Source: Deltaproteobacteria bacterium
GTDB lineage: Bacteria; Desulfobacterota; Desulfobacteria; Desulfobacterales; B30-G6
Length of the DNA: 19,040 nt
Direction: 5' to 3'
Assembly: GCA_003647375.1 (NCBI GenBank)
Contig: QMMS01000055.1
Coordinates: 1-19,040 of the forward strand
Below are positions 7,162 through 13,643 of the stretch, one piece after another; the first letter of the stretch is position 1, and each line of letters starts with the position of its first letter. The notes under the pieces are model-generated. The model was not told the origin of the DNA. It saw only the letters and a list, made by a program, of their open reading frames with translations, and did no database searches. The translations under genes and the position numbers were made by a program.

Positions 7162-7395
7162 TTATGATCCGATCCAAGACTTGACTTCTCCTGGTCTGGG
7201 AATCTTACCCACGCTTTTCACCTCACCGTCAACCACCACGGCAGGTGTTCCAAACACACCGTATCCGGCGATTTCCATGATATTTGTGACCTTTTCCACC
7301 GTTGCTTCTAAGCCAACTTCCTTAACCACCTCTTTAACGATTTTCTCCGTCTGTTGACACTTCGGGCACCCCGGCCCCAATATTTTGATATCCAT
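7162..7395 (-). CDS. Small thioredoxin-like protein (redox-active disulfide protein 2 type)
   Basis: A 77-residue protein of the small thioredoxin-fold family related to archaeal MTH895/TM0996. The active motif is GPGCPKCQQ (CxxC) at the N-terminus; cis-Pro follows in [12 protein letters not shown], and the C-terminus is basic. The start at 7395 is chosen for AAGGAG 6 nt upstream; longer versions would read through the repeat DNA at 7467-7561. Such proteins commonly sit beside ArsP/DUF318 permeases and probably serve as thiol-disulfide partners in metalloid handling. That role is inference. It lies between permease and acr3 on the same strand. Confidence 0.85.
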   Translation of the reverse strand: MDIKILGPGCPKCQQTEKIVKEVVKEVGLEATVEKVTNIMEIAGYGVFGTPAVVVDGEVKSVGKIPRPGEVKSWIGS

Positions 7396-7733
7396 AATAT
7401 ACTCCTTCTTTAATAAGCTTTCTTCCGTCAATACTATTACCCCAACCCGGACAAACCGGAAAAGATAAAGATCTTTTATCACGAAATCACGAAAGGTCGA
7501 AACCACGAAAAAAACTATGAAATCTTTCGTGTTTTTCAGATTCGAACCGTGTTTTCGTGATTGTTGTTATTTTTTTGCCACAAAATACACAAATTTTACA
7601 GTTAAGGGACTAAATGGGCCTTGCCTTGATAACCCGAAAATTTAGCGAGTCTGATCGGCTCTGGAGCAAGGCATTTAAGCCTGAAGCCGTAGTGAAACTA
7701 CTGCGAAGGCTTAATAACGCAGCCCAGGGTCGA
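7396..7733. other. Repeat-filled gap between permease and thioredoxin-like genes
   Basis: No gene is supported here. The stretch holds the thioredoxin ribosome site, the CACGAAA-type repeat at 7467-7561 and most of the long inverted repeat at 7649-7739. These split the operon and may uncouple expression of its two halves. Confidence 0.6.
7467..7561 (-). repeat. CACGAAA-type palindromic repeat, copy 1
   Basis: Starts with AAAGATCTTTTATCACGAAA (7467-7486), continues with three more (A/C)ACGAAA-like words and ends in mirrored TTTCGTG words to 7561, so it can form an imperfect hairpin. The 20-bp outer word is repeated exactly in opposite orientation at 9938-9957. Confidence 0.7.
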
Positions 7734-7739
7734 TCAGAC
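7649..7739. repeat. Imperfect 45-bp inverted repeat overlapping the permease stop
   Basis: The left arm 7649-7693 (GTCTGATCGGC...GCCGTAGT) and right arm 7697-7739 (ACTACTGC...CGATCAGAC) pair around GAA. The strongest parts are TTAAGCCT/AGGCTTAA and GTCTGATCG/CGATCAGAC. The right arm includes the permease stop codon. It may end transcription or stabilise the upstream message, though no T-run follows. Confidence 0.6.
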
Positions 7740-9074
7740 CGATAAATGGCCGAAAATGAGGCCGCTGAGTGTCGCCATCACCACCACCAGGCTCACGAAA
7801 ACAATTGTCTTGGCAGTCCCGATTACGCTGCGGATGACAAGCATGTTGGGAAGACTCAACGCCGGGCCAGCCAGCAGCAATGCCAGGGCCGGGCCTTTAC
7901 CCATGCCTGCGCCGATCAGACCCTGCAGAATCGGCACTTCGGTCAATGTGGCAAAATACATAAAAGCGCCCACCAAGGATGCGAACAGGTTGGACCATAA
8001 CGAATTTCCTCCCACCAGACTGCTGACCCACTGAGAAGGAATCAACCCTTCAGAGCCGGGACGCCCCAATAAGAATCCGGCAGCCAGGACACCGACCAGC
8101 AAGAGCGGTGCAATCTGTTTGGCAAAATCCCAGGATGATATAAACCATGTTTCGGTTTCACCACGCGTGGTGGTCAGAAGCATGACAAAGGCAACGATAC
8201 CGACAGAAAAAGCCACGAGCGGTTTTTCAGGAAAAACCTTTGCCAGGATCAGTACAACAATTCCGGCTATAATGACTTTAACTGTTTTCACACCCATCCA
8301 GCGGACCATCATACCACCTATAAGCAAAGCAAAAACGCCGGTAACCCACCATTTCACCGCGTATATGGCATACCAAAACCCCCTCGCATCCTCCGGTTGA
8401 CCCCAGGTGGCAAAAATTAAAAAAAACACCATGGCTGTGAAAAAAAGCGTATTCTGCCACAAAGGGCGTTCCACTTCCGGTTCCGGCAGGTGCATGGCGG
8501 CATCGGCTTTGGCTTTTTCCTCTTTGCGAAATATCAGGTGCATGAACAGCCCTATTACAATGCTGAACACGACGGCGCCGACTGCTCGAGCAAGACCGAT
8601 TTCCGGTCCCAATATTCGGGCGGTCAAAATGATAGCCAGCACATTGATGGCCGGACCGGAGTAAAGAAATGCGATAGCCGGCCCCAACCCCGCGCCCCGC
8701 TTCCAGATACCTGCAAATAGTGGCAGAACAGTACAGGAACAGACCGCCAAAACAGAACCGGAAACACTGGCAACCCCATACGAAAGCACCTTGTGGGCGC
8801 CGGCACCTAGATATTTCATCACGGCGGCCTGGGAAACGAATACAGCGATGGCACCGGCAATGAAAAAAGCCGGCACCAGACAGAGCAATACATGCTCCCG
8901 GGCATACCACCTGACCAAAGCCAAAGCTTCATGGATTGAATTCGAAAAACGGGAACTCTCCAGAGGCAGGAAGAAGAAGACCAGAAAAGCGCCCGTTATC
9001 AGAGCCAATGGTTTCCAAATGCTTTTCCAGTCCACGATACTGGTTACGGTTTCTTGATACATGTCTGTTCCCAC
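7734..9074 (-). CDS. ArsP/DUF318-family permease (PF03773)
   Basis: A 446-residue membrane protein with about ten to twelve helices in two halves. The family signature cysteines are in VCSCTVLPLFAGIWKRGAGL, and the conserved second-half motif is TLTEVPILQGLIGAGMGKG; GPALSLPNMLVIRS follows near the end. A charged cytoplasmic loop with KEEKAKADAAMHLPEPE lies near the middle. Members include ArsP, which exports trivalent organoarsenicals; others have unknown metal or metalloid substrates. A GTG start at 9074 is preferred because GGAG lies 7 nt upstream; the ATG at 9062 has no good site. Its place behind arsR and ahead of the thioredoxin-like gene and acr3 supports an arsenic-linked role. Confidence 0.85.
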   Translation of the reverse strand: MGTDMYQETVTSIVDWKSIWKPLALITGAFLVFFFLPLESSRFSNSIHEALALVRWYAREHVLLCLVPAFFIAGAIAVFVSQAAVMKYLGAGAHKVLSYGVASVSGSVLAVCSCTVLPLFAGIWKRGAGLGPAIAFLYSGPAINVLAIILTARILGPEIGLARAVGAVVFSIVIGLFMHLIFRKEEKAKADAAMHLPEPEVERPLWQNTLFFTAMVFFLIFATWGQPEDARGFWYAIYAVKWWVTGVFALLIGGMMVRWMGVKTVKVIIAGIVVLILAKVFPEKPLVAFSVGIVAFVMLLTTTRGETETWFISSWDFAKQIAPLLLVGVLAAGFLLGRPGSEGLIPSQWVSSLVGGNSLWSNLFASLVGAFMYFATLTEVPILQGLIGAGMGKGPALALLLAGPALSLPNMLVIRSVIGTAKTIVFVSLVVVMATLSGLIFGHLSV

Positions 9075-9137
9075 GTGCTTACTCCCATTTCTTGAAGTCC
9101 ATCATTCCATTTTAAAGCTGGGTTGAACCCTGCTTAT

Positions 9138-9149
9138 ATATCGCGATAT
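9138..9149. promoter_or_regulatory. 12-bp palindrome ATATCGCGATAT, candidate ArsR operator
   Basis: A perfect palindrome in AT-rich DNA between arsR and the permease gene. An ATAT...GATAT arrangement also overlaps the arsR -10 region (about 9548-9566). ArsR/SmtB regulators bind AT-rich dyads of similar make-up, so this could be an internal operator; no strong promoter is visible beside it. Confidence 0.3.
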
Positions 9150-9163
9150 TATAATATCTATTG

Positions 9164-9195
9164 AACAAATAAAATCGTGTACGATTTTATTTGTT
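9164..9195 (-). terminator. Perfect 15-bp hairpin overlapping the arsR stop
   Basis: AACAAATAAAATCGT (9164-9178) and ACGATTTTATTTGTT (9181-9195) pair completely around GT. On the minus strand the descending arm is T-rich, like an intrinsic terminator or attenuator. It includes the last two codons and stop of arsR, so part of the transcripts may end after arsR. Confidence 0.6.
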
Positions 9196-9534
9196 ACTTA
9201 GGATGTTACACCTGTCAATCTGAACGATCTTTTCCAGAAGGATTGAGATTTCAGGTTCATCCGAGAGCCAGTGACACATATTGCCCAGTAAATTTGCAGC
9301 AAAAGGGCTCTGGTGGCCATCTGCCAGGAGATAGTTTACCCACAGCCCATCCTTTTTAGACATAACCAACCCAGCATCTTCTAATATTTTAAGGTGTTTA
9401 CTGGCTGTCGATTGGGCAGTGCCCAAAGCCGTTTGAATTTCACATACACACATGACTTTCTTTCCCAACATTTTGAGAATCTTGACCCTTGTGGGATCAG
9501 AAGCCGCCTTCATGACCTTTAAAAATTCTTTCAT
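9187..9534 (-). CDS. arsR: ArsR-family metalloid-responsive repressor
   Basis: A 115-residue winged-helix protein. MKAASDPTRVKILKML is the classic N-terminal helix, MCVCEI carries the CVC pair that binds As(III) in the ArsR type, and STASKHLKILEDAGLV is the recognition helix. The wing is KKDGLWVNYLL. The C-terminal tail adds further cysteines (MCHWL, DRCNI). The start at 9534 has GGAG 8 nt upstream and lies just after a consensus promoter; a longer reading would swallow that promoter. It is first in the operon with permease, thioredoxin-like gene and acr3 and should repress them until arsenite binds. Confidence 0.93.
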   Translation of the reverse strand: MKEFLKVMKAASDPTRVKILKMLGKKVMCVCEIQTALGTAQSTASKHLKILEDAGLVMSKKDGLWVNYLLADGHQSPFAANLLGNMCHWLSDEPEISILLEKIVQIDRCNILSNK

Positions 9535-9561
9535 CTTATTATCTCCATATCGTCTTTTTGG

Positions 9562-9590
9562 AATATAGTGCCATGGGAAGTTCTTGTCAA
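9562..9590 (-). promoter_or_regulatory. arsRp: Sigma-70 promoter of the ars operon
   Basis: On the minus strand: TTGACA (9590-9585), a 17-bp spacer and TATATT (9567-9562). This is a near-consensus promoter with optimal spacing, about 28 bp before the arsR ATG. The -10 sits in AT-rich DNA with ATAT/GATAT words that could be an ArsR operator. Confidence 0.75.
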
Positions 9591-9677
9591 GCGAAGAATT
9601 TCTCGGAGTATGAGACCGGGAATACAATCGTCTAGGGTATTATCGGGCAGGGAAGAGCACAGGTGAAGTTCAGACTT

Positions 9678-9773
9678 CTATTTTTCGGAAGGAATCGCCA
9701 GGGAAACAGTGGTGCCTTTACCGGGTATGCTGCGAACATCTATGGTACCGCCAGTTAAAGGAAGGATAATCAT
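9678..9773 (-). pseudogene. Histidine-kinase C-terminal relic
   Basis: The minus strand reads GGTIDVRSIPGKGTTVSLAI-PSEK-stop. This is the typical end of a HATPase domain (GGxIxVxSxPGxGTxVxLxLP). Upstream of the first Gly-Gly the frame loses similarity at once and gives only MIILPLT, so the rest of the kinase is gone. It lies beside three phased GTAAC repeats, perhaps the remains of the same locus. Confidence 0.6.
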
Positions 9774-9800
9774 ATTTTTAGAGAAATGCTTTTCTCCGGG

Positions 9801-9825
9801 GTAACAGTTTGTAACAAGATGTAAC
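9801..9825. promoter_or_regulatory. Three GTAAC direct repeats at exact 10-bp spacing
   Basis: GTAAC starts at 9801, 9811 and 9821. One repeat per helical turn is the layout expected for a regulator binding cooperatively on one face of DNA. No intact gene follows on either strand, so it may be the leftover operator of the vanished kinase locus. Confidence 0.4.
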
Positions 9826-9874
9826 TGGAGCACCGGCGGGATGAATAGGTGTGTGGGGAGGGGTTAAAAAAGTA

Positions 9875-9957
9875 ATCACGAAAACACGAAAACTTAAAAC
9901 AACGAAATTTATTTATCGTGTTTTCGTACTTTCGTGGTTTCGTGATAAAAGATCTTT
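9875..9957 (+). repeat. CACGAAA-type palindromic repeat, copy 2
   Basis: Begins with ATCACGAAAACACGAAAA and ends with TTTCGTGGTTTCGTGAT at 9946, giving an imperfect hairpin. The outer 20 bp at 9938-9957 (TTTCGTGATAAAAGATCTTT) is the exact reverse complement of 7467-7486. The two copies flank the permease and arsR genes as inverted repeats. Confidence 0.7.
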
Positions 9958-10029
9958 TTATTGAAGACCTCGCGGCAAGCTGCGGGGTTAGCGCTCGCTG
10001 TTGCGGTTCAATTATATGGGGGTTTACTA

Positions 10030-10566
10030 CTACAATTCACTAGGAAGCCTTACCACGAGTACCGGCGTCGGTGAACGGCGGATGACCCGCCTGGCGGTGC
10101 TTCCCATCACGGCATCTGCCAGAGCCCCTCTGCCATGGGTTCCCATGATGATCAAGTCGCAGTTTTTCTCCTTGGCAACATTCAGGATCATCTCCACAGG
10201 GTTTCCTTTTATGACGACAATTTCGTCAGTCTCTACTGCACCATCGCTGAAATCTGATCTGGCCTTTTCACTGAATTGACCGAGGATTTCCCGAACTATA
10301 TGGTGATCCCTTCTTTTCCCGATGAGCGCATCCTTGGCTTCTTGGACGTGACTCTCCTGCATTTCCTTCCATTTCTCTTCACCGATATATCCAGCGATAC
10401 TGCTGCTTTCAATGATTGTCGGCATCTCCGGCAAAACATTTAGAAAAATTATCTTGGCACCGTATTGATTAGCCAGGCTGATGGCATATGAAAATGCGTG
10501 ATGGGCGCTTTCGGAAAGATCGGTTGCATACAGGATATTTTCGATTTTTACTTTCACTGGTTCCAT
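10030..10566 (-). CDS. Universal stress protein, UspA family
   Basis: A 178-residue single-domain Usp. The N-terminal strand and Asp motif are ILYATDLSESAHHAFSYA. The ATP-binding signature is near the C-terminus: IIMGTHGRGALADAVMGSTARRVI, i.e. G-2x-G-9x-G-S/T, so it is likely an ATP-binding type. The end PTPVLVVRLP is typical. A GGGGAA site precedes the ATG at 10566. It is the last gene of a tight minus-strand operon, 15 bp after the methyltransferase gene. Usp proteins help survival under starvation or oxidative stress; the partner here is unknown. Confidence 0.93.
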   Translation of the reverse strand: MEPVKVKIENILYATDLSESAHHAFSYAISLANQYGAKIIFLNVLPEMPTIIESSSIAGYIGEEKWKEMQESHVQEAKDALIGKRRDHHIVREILGQFSEKARSDFSDGAVETDEIVVIKGNPVEMILNVAKEKNCDLIIMGTHGRGALADAVMGSTARRVIRRSPTPVLVVRLPSEL

Positions 10567-10581
10567 CTGTTCCCCTGTTGT

Positions 10582-11583
10582 TTAGGTTATTTTTTTACCG
10601 GTGAGGATCCCTGATTCGGTGGGGCCACAATATGGAGATCGCTGGATATCGCTCAACCCGGCTTGCTTCATCATATGGACAAATTCCTGTTCCGTATAGG
10701 CTCTTCCTTCAGGGGTGCCCAAAAGCATGTTCATGGAAAAGAGGGTCGGAAACAAAGGACCGTCTCTGGTGTCGTCCAGAATAAAATCATGGAGCAACAA
10801 CATGCCGCCGGATTCCAGCATCGCTGCAGCCTTTTTTATCATGCTTTGACAGACCGCCGGTCCCTCACCGTGCAGAACATGCGACATCCACACAACGTCG
10901 TATTGGCCGTGCATCGGTTCCGTGACATAATCACCTGCCTCAAAAGAAATGCGATCGCTCAGCCCGAATTGAGATATGGTTTTTTCTGCAAATGGTTGTG
11001 TGGTCGGCAGATCATAGACAACAGCTTTCAGCTGCGGGTTCTGCAGGCAAAAATGAATCGCATAGGTGCCGGGGCCGCCGCCCATGTCCAGCAGATTTCC
11101 ATACGCTGACAAATCAAAAGCCTCAACCAGGGGGGGTGCCTGCAACATGGCCATGTTAAACATCCCCATGAGAAAAGCCTCGCGAACAGATTCATCATTG
11201 AAAGATGAACGGGTTCGAACCGGCTTGCCGGTAAGAACAGCCTGGTCCAGATTAAACCAGGATTCCACCAGATGGTGGTGGTGCAATATCATAAAGCCCA
11301 GATAGGCTTTCGAATCTTTGCGTAAAAACCGGCCTGCAGCATCGGTGTTGAGAAATGTATCAACCTTCTTTTCCAGAAGCCCCAATGCCGCAAGGGCGTT
11401 GAGCAGACGGTCAACAGCATCGACATCGGTGCCGATTTTCTCCGCGATCTTTTTTCCGGTCATTGCACCATCGCCGATGGTCGTGAATATATCCAGCTTT
11501 ACAGCAGCATGCAGCGTACATGTTTTCCAGTATTGGCCGGAAAGCCCCAAAAGTGTGCCTGGGTTCCAATTTTGTTTATCCAT
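10582..11583 (-). CDS. SAM-dependent O-methyltransferase-like protein (PF00891, dimerising N-domain)
   Basis: A 333-residue protein. The N-terminal winged-helix dimerisation domain runs to about residue 100 (GLSGQYWKTCTLHAAVKLDIFTTI, DAVDRLLNALAALGLLEK). The Rossmann methyltransferase domain has the SAM motif LLDMGGGPGTYAI, the acidic end of strand 2 in VVYDLP, and DVVWMSHVLHG plus GGMLLLHDFILDD. This is the acetylserotonin/hydroxyneurosporene O-methyltransferase fold; the substrate cannot be told. The start at 11583 (AAGG 6 nt upstream) leaves 10 bp after the YeeE gene, whereas the longer version would overlap it. Pairing with sulfur transporters and a stress protein is unusual and might point to a thiol or sulfur substrate, but this is only inference. 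Confidence 0.85.
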   Translation of the reverse strand: MDKQNWNPGTLLGLSGQYWKTCTLHAAVKLDIFTTIGDGAMTGKKIAEKIGTDVDAVDRLLNALAALGLLEKKVDTFLNTDAAGRFLRKDSKAYLGFMILHHHHLVESWFNLDQAVLTGKPVRTRSSFNDESVREAFLMGMFNMAMLQAPPLVEAFDLSAYGNLLDMGGGPGTYAIHFCLQNPQLKAVVYDLPTTQPFAEKTISQFGLSDRISFEAGDYVTEPMHGQYDVVWMSHVLHGEGPAVCQSMIKKAAAMLESGGMLLLHDFILDDTRDGPLFPTLFSMNMLLGTPEGRAYTEQEFVHMMKQAGLSDIQRSPYCGPTESGILTGKKIT

Positions 11584-11593
11584 ATTTGCCTTC

Positions 11594-12154
11594 TTAGGTT
11601 TTCTCATTATCAGGAAGTTTCCATGCAATTGCCATGAATATAATAGCTATTAAACCTGCTACAACAATGGCAGGTATGCCGGGCAGAAGAACTGCAAATT
11701 TATCATTACCTGTCGTGGCAAGCGTTATTTTTCCACCTAATTCATTAAAAAGGAAAGATGGTTTTAATGAAGCATACATTAACATATAAGCAAAAGCCCC
11801 CAATAAACCACCAGCAATAAATGATAGGGCATCTTTACGCCCAGCTCCTGCTGCTACTAAACCTGTCCCTGGGCAAAAGCCGGAAACTGCCCAGCCGAGT
11901 CCGAATATTGCACCACCGACAATAACCCCCACATAGGACGCCTTAACACTTATATGTCCACTATCAATAATGCCGGTAGCAAGCAATATAAATAAAACTA
12001 AATTGCTGATACCTATTGCAAAAAGAATAACCTTCGCTAAATGAAAGTCATGAAGACGCAACATACCAATAATCTTTTGGGGGTTTGCTGCCCCAACTTT
12101 TTGTAATATAAAACCAAAAAGTAGACCTAAGATAATTGCTAATATAATATCCAT
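11594..12154 (-). CDS. YeeE/YedE-family half-transporter, second subunit
   Basis: A 186-residue membrane protein with about five helices and the family motif VSGFCPGTGLVAAGAGRKDA, whose cysteine sits in a membrane re-entrant region. YeeE/YedE proteins import thiosulfate or related sulfur compounds. In E. coli YeeE the equivalent halves are one chain; here they are split in two. The ATG at 12154 is used, with AAGGAG 9 nt before it; a TTG at 12163 is the alternative. It starts 1 bp after the stop of the first subunit, implying coupled translation. Confidence 0.88.
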   Translation of the reverse strand: MDIILAIILGLLFGFILQKVGAANPQKIIGMLRLHDFHLAKVILFAIGISNLVLFILLATGIIDSGHISVKASYVGVIVGGAIFGLGWAVSGFCPGTGLVAAGAGRKDALSFIAGGLLGAFAYMLMYASLKPSFLFNELGGKITLATTGNDKFAVLLPGIPAIVVAGLIAIIFMAIAWKLPDNEKT

Positions 12155-12155
12155 T

Positions 12156-12740
12156 TTATTCAACTCCTTTATACATATAAATTGCTACAGGAACAGCCAC
12201 AGCAAAGGTTCCTATCGTAAAAAGGTAACCACTCAGAGAGGTTTGCATCATTCCACTCATCATATGACCACTCGTACAGCCGCCTGCCAAGCGCGCCCCG
12301 ATTAACACCAAAACACCACCTACAAAGGTGGCCATGTGGCGCTTGCCTGGTGATTGCCCAAATTTACTTTGCCAAATAGCCGGAACAACCATTGCTTCTT
12401 TGCTCTCTTTGTCGGATTGGAGTCTGTCGGCAATAAAGCCACCTACGATCATCGCAATTACAAAAATAAAGCTGTAATTAATAGGGGTTGCAGCATTCTT
12501 AGCATACTTTCCACCGCTTTTATTTAGATAGACGTTAGAGCTTGAATACCCTTTTTTTGCGCTACTGTCTTTCACTATCAAATCATTGTAAACAAGATCC
12601 CAGGCCATACCATCCAAAATGACAAACTGGGTAGATACACCGATTGGTTTGACCAATGCAACGGCAAGCAAAAATGCTAAGCCGAGGGCTATGCCGCTTG
12701 CCCGCCAACTCCATTGCTTTTGAAATATGAAACTTTTCAA
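12156..12740 (-). CDS. YeeE/YedE-family half-transporter, first subunit
   Basis: A 194-residue membrane protein. It has an N-terminal helix (ASGIALGLAFLLAVALVKPIGV), a soluble loop around residues 44-85, and the signature ARLAGGCTSGHMMSGMMQTSL, whose cysteine is the sulfur-relay position in this family. A TTG start is indicated by GGAGG 5 nt upstream, and no ATG is available nearby. It leads a four-gene operon with gaps of 1, 10 and 15 bp (second half-transporter, methyltransferase, Usp). Base composition looks more AT-rich than the neighbours, so transfer is possible. Confidence 0.88.
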   Translation of the reverse strand: MKSFIFQKQWSWRASGIALGLAFLLAVALVKPIGVSTQFVILDGMAWDLVYNDLIVKDSSAKKGYSSSNVYLNKSGGKYAKNAATPINYSFIFVIAMIVGGFIADRLQSDKESKEAMVVPAIWQSKFGQSPGKRHMATFVGGVLVLIGARLAGGCTSGHMMSGMMQTSLSGYLFTIGTFAVAVPVAIYMYKGVE

Positions 12741-13005
12741 AATTACCTCCGATTATTCTGTTGTTAAAAGCATTAAAAAACCCGATAATCTACATATATA
12801 TCTTTTATTTTGCACAATATTAAACCATATATGCGGGACAATTGGATCTTTTAGGATATTATGGATATGTATATTGAGAGATCCAAAAGATATCAATTCG
12901 TCTCAAAACAGGTGTTTTCTGGGTATGTCTGCAACCAAGAGGCATCCCAAGGGCTATACAGATATCCTATTTCCGACAAAAATGCAAAATTGAAAGGAGC
13001 TATCC
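12741..13005. promoter_or_regulatory. Divergent promoter region between yeeE pair and DJ-1 gene
   Basis: AT-rich and non-coding. A perfect 8-bp inverted repeat, TTGGATCT (12842-12849) and AGATCCAA (12879-12886), could be an operator. Weak promoter-like pairs occur both ways, e.g. TTGGAT with an 18-bp spacer and TATGTA on the plus strand. GAAAGGAG before 13006 is the DJ-1 ribosome site. Confidence 0.35.
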
Positions 13006-13557
13006 ATGGAAAAAAGTGTACTGGTGCCGGTTGCCGATGGTACTGAAGATCTGGAGGCCGTGGCCATTATCGATGTACTGCGCCGGGCCGATGCCAAGGT
13101 AACTGTTGCATCGATTACGGAAAGCCGGCAGGTTACCTTCTCTCGGGGGATTGTGATCACAACCGACACCCTGTTGGAAAATTGCATGACCCGTGAATAT
13201 GACCTGGTGGTGTTGCCCGGCGGCATCCCCGGTGCCGAAAAACTGCGGGATTCCGTAGATCTGGCCAGCTTGCTGAAACGCCAGCGGGAAACAGGCCAAC
13301 TCTATGGTGCCATCTGCGCCAGTCCGGCCGTTGTTCTGGAACACCACGGACTGCTGGAGGGACGCCAGGCCACCTGTCATCCGGCATTTGTGGAACAGCT
13401 CACAAATAAAAACCGTGTAGCATCCCGCGTGGTGATAGATAACAACTGTATTACCAGTCAGGGAGCCGGCACGGCCGTTGAATTTTCACTTGCCCTTGTG
13501 GAGCGGCTCTTTGGCAAGGAGAAACGGGATGAGGTGGCGGTTGGTATGGCTCTTTAG
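13006..13557 (+). CDS. DJ-1/PfpI/YajL-family protein
   Basis: A 183-residue single-domain protein. The family glutamate is in GTEDLEAVAIIDVLRRA. VVLPGGIPGAEKLRD is the conserved loop, and the nucleophile-elbow cysteine is in YGAICASPAVVL. A conserved His follows in ATCHPAF, and QGAGTAVEFSLALVERL is near the end. It fits the DJ-1/YajL (ThiJ) subgroup, linked with oxidative stress, glyoxal and thiol damage; exact activity is not established. A clear AGGAG precedes the ATG, and it ends 50 bp before a strong terminator. Its direction is opposite to both neighbours, so it is a single-gene unit. Confidence 0.93.
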   Translation: MEKSVLVPVADGTEDLEAVAIIDVLRRADAKVTVASITESRQVTFSRGIVITTDTLLENCMTREYDLVVLPGGIPGAEKLRDSVDLASLLKRQRETGQLYGAICASPAVVLEHHGLLEGRQATCHPAFVEQLTNKNRVASRVVIDNNCITSQGAGTAVEFSLALVERLFGKEKRDEVAVGMAL

Positions 13558-13604
13558 AATTCGCGCAAAACTTGTCCTTGTTGGTCAGGCGTACCAATCC
13601 AGCC

Positions 13605-13638
13605 AAAAGTGCCGGAAAATAAATTTTCCGGCACTTTT
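13605..13638. terminator. Bidirectional rho-independent terminator
   Basis: AAAAGTGCCGGAAAAT (13605-13620) pairs perfectly with ATTTTCCGGCACTTTT (13623-13638). The A/T tails make it work on both strands. It lies between the convergent DJ-1 and nitric oxide reductase genes. Confidence 0.9.
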
Positions 13639-13643
13639 CATTA

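Larger units (their letters stand above)
9628..10029. other. Degenerate intergenic region between arsR and usp genes
   Basis: Contains the kinase relic (9678-9773), GTAAC repeats (9801-9825), a CACGAAA repeat (9875-9957) and a GC-rich hairpin (9968-9987, CCTCGCGGC/GCTGCGGGG) flanked by TTGAA and TTCAA. No intact gene is seen. Confidence 0.6.

Noticed and set aside
9875..9957. CRISPR array from the repeated CACGAAA words
   Set aside because: Words are short, unevenly spaced and palindromic, with no constant-length spacers and no cas genes.
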